A stretch of 64,000 nucleotides of DNA from Diadema setosum (Eukaryota; Echinodermata; Echinoidea; Diadematoida; Diadematidae): contig CM067077.1 in the NCBI GenBank assembly GCA_033980235.1, positions 4,361,367-4,425,366 on the forward strand, given 5' to 3'. A program made the position numbers and the translations under genes. Shown here one piece after another: positions 57,353-64,000 of the stretch. Within the stretch, counting starts at the first letter, position 1, and the number at the start of each line of letters is the position of its first letter. The notes under the pieces are model-generated. The model was not told where the DNA came from and searched no databases. It saw only the letters and a program-made list of their open reading frames with translations.

Positions 57353-59344
57353 TGTCAGCTCTTGGCTCTGAGCAGTCTGGCTGACGATAGATTAAGTCCT
57401 GTTACAGTGGTATAATGGTATGAATTATGAACTCCGAAGAAAGGCGGCGTTGCACAAATGTATTCCGTGAAATAAATTGTTTATTATTGACGAAGCTCGG
57501 TGCTTCCGGCTCGTCAAAATGAAATAAAACTCAAGTAGTACAAAAAATGAACAATTCAAAGGGTTACATAAACGAACAGTGTTGCTGCAAAAATTACTAT
57601 CCTACCAAATCACATTGTGGCAGACATACACACAATCATGGGATTTAAATAGTTAAATAGCACCTGAAAAGGGGGGGGGGGGGTGTGCGGATCGAGCTAC
57701 CGAGTCCTTCAGTTCACTCGCGTGAAGTTCACAAAGTTGGAGTGTCCAAGGGTCTTACGCGGGAGAGCGGACGACGGGCAGGTGCGTCACCATGGAGGAC
57801 GAAGACGGTGAGTAGGTCCGAAGGCGGGCCTCCGAGACGAACGACGCCGACGGATCCCGAATGTCGACGAGTGTTTGGCGAGTGGCGTGATACCGAGTGC
57901 CGGGATGCTGCGTGCTGATTAGCAGCTCGGGATTGATGAGTGCAGGATGTCGCGTTATATAGCGATGCGGGCTGGACGTTTGTCGTGAGCTTTGTCGTGA
58001 GCTTTGTCGTGAACTTTGTCATGAGCTTTGTCATAAGCCCAGCTCATCCCTGAAATAATCAAAATATCGGGTTAAGCAATTAAGGGGTAATTCTAGCGTT
58101 CACACCTTTAAACTCCCCTCTGCCATGTGTCTGCCACATTCATCTTATCAACAAAAGGTTTATATCTGTATATATAATCAGTTCAATTACACACTTATCT
58201 ATTACAACGGATCACCATCTCAATCATACATATCATAGCTTCTATACATTGCAGCTTCATAGGCCAACATATAATTACTCGGTTAAAACAATAATTTCCT
58301 CACATTCAAACCGCCTCTTCCTGTTATTATTCTCACTCAGAAATGATACATATATGCACCCCGCAATTACTGCGGACGGTAATTATCATACCTCTCAAAA
58401 CATTAATTGCGTATAAACAAAATTAATGGCAGTAGCTTGCCATAATATGCATTCCTTTTGCCTCACTATAACTTGAAACAAAACCTTATCAGTAATTGGG
58501 ATGCAATAAGCAACGCACATCTTTCTCATATTACAACAGTTATCTTCTTTACATGGTAAATATCTTCCTTCTTGGAATTCAGTTTCTATACAAAACTTGG
58601 GACATTATTATATGAAAATTAATTACACTTCTGCTCGCTGGATATTACAATTCTTCAGACTTTTCAGAAGCAGAAAATTACTTTTACTCAATTAATGCAG
58701 GCAATTAAAATTTTCCTCCACCTTGAGTTGGAGATACGAAAATACTTAACAAAATGCAATTAATATAACTACTTACAGTTCATGAAAGGGGTGAGTCGAG
58801 CTGGGGGAAGTTGGGGGCTTCTCCTGGCCTGTGCTGCCAAAAGTTGCGCTGAAATGGGCTCCTCCTGGCCTGTGCTGCCAGAAGTCACGCTGCCTGCAAA
58901 TCTGTGGTTTTGCCAGCCATGCTAAAACCACCTTGCAAGTTATAGGGCGTGCCTCAGCCTCAGTGCCTTCCCAATTCCCTATAGCTACACACACACAGGA
59001 GCCTGGGTTGCAGTTCCTCAGCTCTTCATCCTTCTGCAAGGAGCTCTTGGTATCTTCTGTCTACTCTCACACACTCTCTCTCATAACTGGGCACTCTCAA
59101 CCTCACTTGCATACACAAACACAAAAGATTTTGCATCCTATCCTATTAGACCCACCTGTGCTAACTATGCTAAAATCTTGGGCTATGTGTTATTGACCCG
59201 CTAGTCAGACTGGTACCTTATCCTATTCCTTATAATGATCCCTAGCTAATGTGTTCAAAATAAAGCTAAAAATGTTAGCATGCATGATCCTAATGCAAAT
59301 GAGAGGAGAAGGGGGGGGGGGGTAAAACTGGTCGCATTGTGACA
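57353..59344 (-). repeat. 3' LTR of the inner element (1992 bp)
   Basis: Contains a TATA box on the minus strand (CTATATAA, 57955-57962) with a CpG-rich region downstream, an AATAAA (57480-57485) near the end, and a poly-G run. It keeps a segment of about 175 bp (about 58425-58600) that the other LTR lacks. Confidence 0.9.
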
Positions 59345-59360
59345 TATCTCCCCCTCCTTC
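59345..59360 (-). other. Polypurine tract of the inner element
   Basis: GAAGGAGGGGGAGATA on the minus strand ends directly at the TGTCA start of the 3' LTR. Such tracts prime plus-strand synthesis. Confidence 0.75.
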
Positions 59361-59550
59361 AAGAAATTTTTATAATTTCAAATATGGGAGAAACATTAGT
59401 AAATTAGAACATAATAAAATCATTAGTTTGTGTTAGCGGAGTGGCTTTCTCCTCTCGAATACACATTGGGGTGGAAATTCAGTGTCACTATATCTGAAGG
59501 AATAAAGAGAAATGATCTCCCTGATTTGGAGACAGTCCCCAAATTCAGGT
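59361..59550 (-). other. Spacer between the frame's stop and the polypurine tract
   Basis: No coding content seen in frame after the stop. Confidence 0.5.
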
Positions 59551-62151
59551 TTAAGGGGTCCTGCTGAGATGATCAGCGATGATCTGAGATATCCTGAGGT
59601 ACTCTGAGATAATCTGGGGTAATGAGTATGGCTTATTCTTGGTTGGTCCTTCGGTCGGTTGTCTGGTGTCGCGCTTTCCAAGGGTTGTCAGTCGGGGAAT
59701 GTCGGTCAGGACGTCCTTATTCTCGTCCAGTACAGGTTTGATAGTCCCACGCCGACTTTTATCTGGATTGGGACTGGTCTGCGCTTTATGGGGAGATTCA
59801 GTGGGAGTTGATGTTGGTTGATGAAGCCGATTGCTCCGTGATGTAGGCTGGTCCTTCAAGTCGAGGGCAGCCCTTCTAAACGGCTCATCGATGAGGGGTG
59901 TTGATCCTAGGGGCACCTTTGTTGCTTTACCTGTTAGAGAGGTTCGTTGACATGGCCCACACGAACGGCAATAACGTCCCACATCGGCATGCATTCCAGG
60001 CCAGAAGAAGTTGGACTGAATCCTGTCGCGGGTCTTCTTGTTTCCCAGATGACCTCCAAAGTTGGATTCGTGTGCCAGCTTCATGACCTGATTCCGGAAC
60101 TTTGATGGCACAACAACTTGCATCACCACATCTGATCCGGGGGTTACATCAATGAATTTCCTGTAGAGTACACTGTTCTTATACACAAACGACGTAGTGT
60201 TGCCATGCTTTGTCACACGTTGATCTCCGAGTTCTGCCAGGTTTCTCGGCGCTTTCAACGACTCATCCTCATGCTGAGCCTTTATCAAGTCCTCCACGGA
60301 CACCATGCTTTCCAGTGGTTCGGGCACTGAGAGGGCTGGGTGCACACGTCTCGCTTGCCTCTGCTGTCCTCGTGTTCCCACAGCACTGGCCTGATGACTT
60401 TCTGGCTCCCATCTCTCATCTGGATTTGTGGGTTCGCGGACTCCACTCACATTGCCGAGAATGAGGTCATAAACAGGTGAATCCATACACAACGCTTCAA
60501 GCGTGCCCGTTAGGTAGGGTGTGTCTACTTCGACAATTGCGACGGGGTACTTCTTCGCTGTTCCATCGATCAAAACACAGGTCCTCTGCTCACCAGTGAA
60601 TTGCTCCTCTAACACGAGGTTGCGTCGCACAACAACGGTTGAACAACCTGAGTCGCGAAGTACCTCCACCCGCTGTCTATTCACCATGCCTTGGCACACT
60701 GGCATAGCATCTCCACGTGTTCCACATGCCGCCGCTGACAGTACGGGAAGTATGCCACCGGTTGCCAATTTCACTGTAGCTCCATCATCAGTGAGAGTCT
60801 CCATCCCGGTAGGTGATGGATTCACAATCAAGCACATCCCGGTCTGTTCCGGTAAGTGGGTAGTCTCACTGGATTCCTTGAGTAGGGGCTCAGCGGATCC
60901 TGTGTCCTGGGGACGACCTGCTGCTGACTTGCCCTCAGTGAGACTCGCACCCTTCTCCTGTCGACCTTTCTTATATGGGCAATTCCAAGAGGAGTGACCA
61001 AATTGAGAACAATCGAAACATTTCATTGACCTTTTCATGGGTGACTGAGATTGACCAGACTTTCCTCTAAATGGTACTGTTCCTGGGGAGGGATTAGATC
61101 TGTTAGTATCACTGTTAGTTGTATCACTAGTGTATGAACTGGATTGCTGGGCTCCACTGGAATGAATGGGCTTGTCTTTCATTCTCCTAATCCTAGGGTC
61201 CATGTGAGCATCCCGATGCTGATCAGCAAGTGATAGAACCTCTGTCAGATTCCTAGGCTGACGTTCTTTGACAAACATCAGTAACTCCTTGCTACATGCA
61301 TCAAATACTTGGTCTTGGATCAACAAAGCTTTAAGTCCCTGAACGTCATCATTGTATGGACTAAGCTCAATCCACCTATCCAAATACTTTTCGATTCGGG
61401 AAGCATACTGCACAAATGTTTCACCCTGGCGGAGTTTAGACTGCTTGAACTTTAACCTATAACCTTCTTGGGTAAGGTCATAACCTTTCAGCAGGGACGA
61501 TTTTACAATCTCATAGTCCTGCACCTGCTCTGATGTAAGCCTAGAGACAATGTCAAGGGCCTTACCAGATAACAAAGCGGACAGTGCTAGCGCCCAATCT
61601 TCCTTATCCCATCCAACACAGGATGCGTGTCTTTCAAACCGACAAAGATAACTATCTATGTCATCCTTTCCTTCTTGAAAAACGGGCAGAGGGGGAATGC
61701 TCGGTTTATTTCCAACCTTGGGCCTGTGTCCCATCCCATTAGCATTCCTCAATTCCTCTAGTTTGATTTGTTGGGCTATCAAGTCTGCTTGTTCTTTCCT
61801 AGCATCTGTCTCAGCTCGCCTAGTTTCTGCTCTCTCATCTCTGGCTTCCTTAATGCACTCGTCAACATACTCCTTCAGCTCACTGCCACTAAACCCAAAT
61901 TCTTTTCCCTGTGCAATGAATTTATCACGCTCCATACTGTAAGGCACTGAAGATAAGTTTGCACACGTACCAAAATAGATTTCGCGCTGCACAGGATTGA
62001 AGTGAAGACGGCACAGCTGATGAAGCCTCCTTTTCCCCACTTGACTCACTGTTACAAGGCAGAATTTCCTATACAGCATAGAATATAACATTGCATGAGA
62101 ATTGCATATAACATGGGTATAGCATTGCATGAGAATTAATAACACATACAA
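59551..62151 (-). CDS. gag-PR-IN-RT remnant polyprotein of the inner element
   Basis: 866-codon frame. The likely gag start is Met73 (61935), followed by a charged coiled-coil stretch, a capsid-like region (residues 160-310) and one CCHC knuckle (C378-FDCSQFGHSSWN-C391). Then come an aspartic protease with DSG (500-502) and LILGN (563-567), and an integrase zinc domain (H694, H701, C731, C734). The integrase core is cut right after RRAALDL (764). Next come VLTDIPRL and TKNKPYSLP, the start of RT (810-845), then IIADHLSRTP, the end of RNase H, and the stop. Two in-frame deletions thus removed the integrase core with C-terminus, and RT with RNase H. The remaining order is gag-PR-IN-RT-RH. Gag could still form particles if expressed; everything catalytic except perhaps protease is lost. 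Confidence 0.85.
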   Translation of the reverse strand: MYVLLILMQCYTHVICNSHAMLYSMLYRKFCLVTVSQVGKRRLHQLCRLHFNPVQREIYFGTCANLSSVPYSMERDKFIAQGKEFGFSGSELKEYVDECIKEARDERAETRRAETDARKEQADLIAQQIKLEELRNANGMGHRPKVGNKPSIPPLPVFQEGKDDIDSYLCRFERHASCVGWDKEDWALALSALLSGKALDIVSRLTSEQVQDYEIVKSSLLKGYDLTQEGYRLKFKQSKLRQGETFVQYASRIEKYLDRWIELSPYNDDVQGLKALLIQDQVFDACSKELLMFVKERQPRNLTEVLSLADQHRDAHMDPRIRRMKDKPIHSSGAQQSSSYTSDTTNSDTNRSNPSPGTVPFRGKSGQSQSPMKRSMKCFDCSQFGHSSWNCPYKKGRQEKGASLTEGKSAAGRPQDTGSAEPLLKESSETTHLPEQTGMCLIVNPSPTGMETLTDDGATVKLATGGILPVLSAAACGTRGDAMPVCQGMVNRQRVEVLRDSGCSTVVVRRNLVLEEQFTGEQRTCVLIDGTAKKYPVAIVEVDTPYLTGTLEALCMDSPVYDLILGNVSGVREPTNPDERWEPESHQASAVGTRGQQRQARRVHPALSVPEPLESMVSVEDLIKAQHEDESLKAPRNLAELGDQRVTKHGNTTSFVYKNSVLYRKFIDVTPGSDVVMQVVVPSKFRNQVMKLAHESNFGGHLGNKKTRDRIQSNFFWPGMHADVGRYCRSCGPCQRTSLTGKATKVPLGSTPLIDEPFRRAALDLKDQPTSRSNRLHQPTSTPTESPHKAQTSPNPDKSRRGTIKPVLDENKDVLTDIPRLTTLGKRDTRQPTEGPTKNKPYSLPQIISEYLRISQIIADHLSRTP

Positions 62152-62205
62152 AACTTGCTAACTACACCAAACTATATCTTAACCTAACCTATCAAAAGAA
62201 AAAAA

Positions 62206-62223
62206 GTCCCTTCGTGGTCGCCA
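62206..62223 (-). other. Primer-binding site, tRNA-Arg type
   Basis: On the minus strand TGGCGACCACGAAGGGAC follows the 5' LTR after 4 bases. From memory it is complementary to the 3' end of animal tRNA-Arg(UCG) including CCA. A tRNA primer here starts minus-strand DNA synthesis. Confidence 0.75.
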
Positions 62224-62227
62224 TTTA

Positions 62228-64000
62228 TGTCAGCTCTTGGCTCTGAGCAGTCTGGCTGACGATAGATTAAGTCCTGTTACAGTGGTATAATGGTATGAAT
62301 TATGAACTCCGAAGAAAGGCGGCGTTGCACAAATGTATTCCGTGAAATAAATTGTTTATTATTGACGAAGCTCGGTGCTTCCGGCTCGTCAAAATGAAAT
62401 AAAACTCAAGTAGTACAAAAAATGAACAATTCAAAGGGTTACATAAACGAACAGTGTTGCTGCAAAAATTACTATCCTACCAAATCACATTGTGGCAGAC
62501 ATACACACAATCATGGGATTTAAATAGTTAAATAGCACCTGAAAAGGGGGGGGGGGGTGTGCGGATCGAGCTACCGAGTCCTTCAGTTCACTCGCGTGAA
62601 GTTCACAAAGTTGGAGTGTCCAAGGGTCTTACGCGGGAGAGCGGACGACGGGCAGGTGCGTCACCATGGAGGACGAAGACGGTGAGTAGGTCCGAAGGCG
62701 GGCCTCCGAGACGAACGACGCCGACGGATCCCGAATGTCGACGAGTGTTTGGCGAGTGGCGTGATACCGAGTGCCGGGATGCTGCGTGCTGATTAGCAGC
62801 TCGGGATTGATGAGTGCAGGATGTCGCGTTATATAGCGATGCGGGCTGGACGTTTGTCGTGAGCTTTGTCGTGAGCTTTGTCGTGAACTTTGTCATGAGC
62901 TTTGTCATAAGCCCAGCTCATCCCTGAAATAATCAAAATATCGGGTTAAGCAATTAAGGGGTAATTCTAGCGTTCATACCTTTAAACTCCCCTCTGCCAT
63001 GTGTCTGCCACATTCATCTTATCAACAAAAGGTTTATATCTGTATATATAATCAGTTCAATTACACACTTATCTATTACAACGGATCACCATCTCAATCA
63101 TACATATCATAGCTTCTATACATTGCAGCTTCATAGGCCAACATATAATTACTCGGTTAAAACAATAATTTCCTCACATTCAAACCGCCTCTTCCTGTTA
63201 TTATTCTCACTCAGAAATGATACATATATGCACCCCGCAATTACTGCGGACGGTAATTATCATACCTCTCAAAACATTAAGTAATTGCGTATAAACAAAA
63301 TTATTATATGAAAATTAATTACACTTCTGCTCGCTGGATATTACAATTCTTCAGACTTTTCAGAAGCAGAAAATTACTTTTACTCAATTAATGCAGGTAA
63401 TTAAAATTTTCCTCCACCTTGAGTTGGAGATACGAAAATACTTAACAAAATGCAATTAATATAACTACTTACAGTTCATGAAAGGGGTGAGTCGAGCTGG
63501 GGGAAGTTGGGGGCTTCTCCTGGCCTGTGCTGCCAAAAGTTGCGCTGAAATGGGCTCCTCCTGGCCTGTGCTGCCAGAAGTCACGCTGCCTGCAAATCTG
63601 TGGTTTTGCCAGCCATGCTAAAACCACCTTGCAAGTTATAGGGCGTGCCTCAGCCTCAGTGCCTTCCCAATTCCCTATAGCTACACACACACAGGAGCCT
63701 GGGTTGCAGTTCCTCATCTCTTCATCCTTCTGCAAGGAGCTCTTGGTATCTTCTGTCTACTCTCACACACTCTCTCTCATAACTGGGCACTCTCAACCTC
63801 ACTTGCATACACAAACACAAAAGATTTTGCATCCTATCCTATTAGACCCACCTGTGCTAACTATGCTAAAATCTTGGGCTATGTGTTATTGACCCGCTAG
63901 TCAGACTGGTACCTTATCCTATTCCTTATAATGATCCCTAGCTAATGTGTTCAAAATAAAGCTAAAAATGTTAGCATGCATGATCCTAATGCAAATGAGA
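62228..64000 (-). repeat. 5' LTR of the inner element, cut by window edge
   Basis: Matches 57353-59344 nearly base for base. The TATA box is at 62829-62836. It lacks about 175 bp between ACAAAATT and ATTATATG (near 63300). Confidence 0.9.

Larger units (their letters stand above)
57353..64000 (-). mobile_element. Inner Gmr1-like LTR retrotransposon, internally deleted
   Basis: Order on the minus strand: 5' LTR (62228 to beyond 64000), primer-binding site, gag-PR-IN-RT remnant frame, polypurine tract, 3' LTR (57353-59344). Both LTRs start and end TGTCA...TGACA on the strand given. By eye they differ at about three base substitutions plus small and one large indel over some 1.77 kb. That points to recent insertion into the protease region of the outer element. 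The right LTR is cut by the window edge, so the target duplication cannot be checked. Confidence 0.85.

Noticed and set aside
57685..58034. Frames inside the LTR (77 and 101 codons, repeated at 62559-62908)
   Set aside because: They sit over the LTR promoter region, are identical only because the LTRs are, and show no protein signature.
58773..59196. LTR frames of 88 and 121 codons, repeated at 63469-63892
   Set aside because: Open by chance in GC-rich LTR sequence, on both strands, with no domain.

Overview
The window looks like a piece of an animal nuclear genome. It is AT-rich and intron-rich, with GT-AG exons of extracellular signalling domains (MAM, CUB) set among a very dense load of retroelements, MITEs, foldback elements, microsatellites and poly-G runs. 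No bacterial gene, rRNA, CRISPR array or operon is visible. An invertebrate deuterostome (echinoderm, hemichordate or cephalochordate-like) is my best guess. The main reason is that the two Ty3/gypsy-type elements at 53-64 kb carry the pol order PR-IN-RT-RNase H, known as the Gmr1-like group from deuterostomes. The organism is an inference.

Host genes. On the minus strand one gene can be followed over 38 kb, from a signal-peptide exon at 44.78 kb to a stop codon at 6.64 kb. Visible exons encode a signal peptide, both ends of a MAM domain, a Ser/Thr-rich stalk, two CUB domains, a juxtamembrane linker, one transmembrane helix and a Tyr-rich cytoplasmic tail. Exon phases are all 1-1 until the TM/tail junction, which is phase 2, and they fit together without a break. 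A second signal-peptide exon at 969-1032 is a close paralogue with homologous flanks, so this is part of a tandem receptor family read leftwards. On the plus strand, 18.6-25.9 kb holds a weaker candidate spliced gene: a CpG-rich first exon, small coding exons and a Pro/Glu-rich last exon.

Mobile DNA. The 27-kb second intron (16.6-43.8 kb) contains a decayed CR1/Jockey-like LINE (33.85-35.07 kb), an ORF1-like sequence (36.06-36.96 kb) and a frameshifted LINE ORF2 (38.70-41.84 kb). It also holds a repeat family carrying AGGTCAAAGGTCA motifs and an array of about 159-bp units, each with an RFX-type X-box palindrome (27.77-28.95 kb). Foldback elements flanked by TTAA occur at 13.2, 27.1, 29.1 and 50.5 kb. 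Upstream of the receptor gene are a 155-bp MITE with a 7-bp target duplication, a 1.19-kb element flanked by TATA, a second SINE copy and a 921-bp element with a 5-bp target duplication.

Right end (53.2-64 kb). A decayed Gmr1-like element (175-bp LTR, RNase H, RT thumb, integrase, protease piece) is interrupted by a younger, internally deleted Gmr1-like element with about 2-kb LTRs, a tRNA-Arg primer-binding site and a long gag-PR-IN reading frame. The second LTR runs off the right edge.
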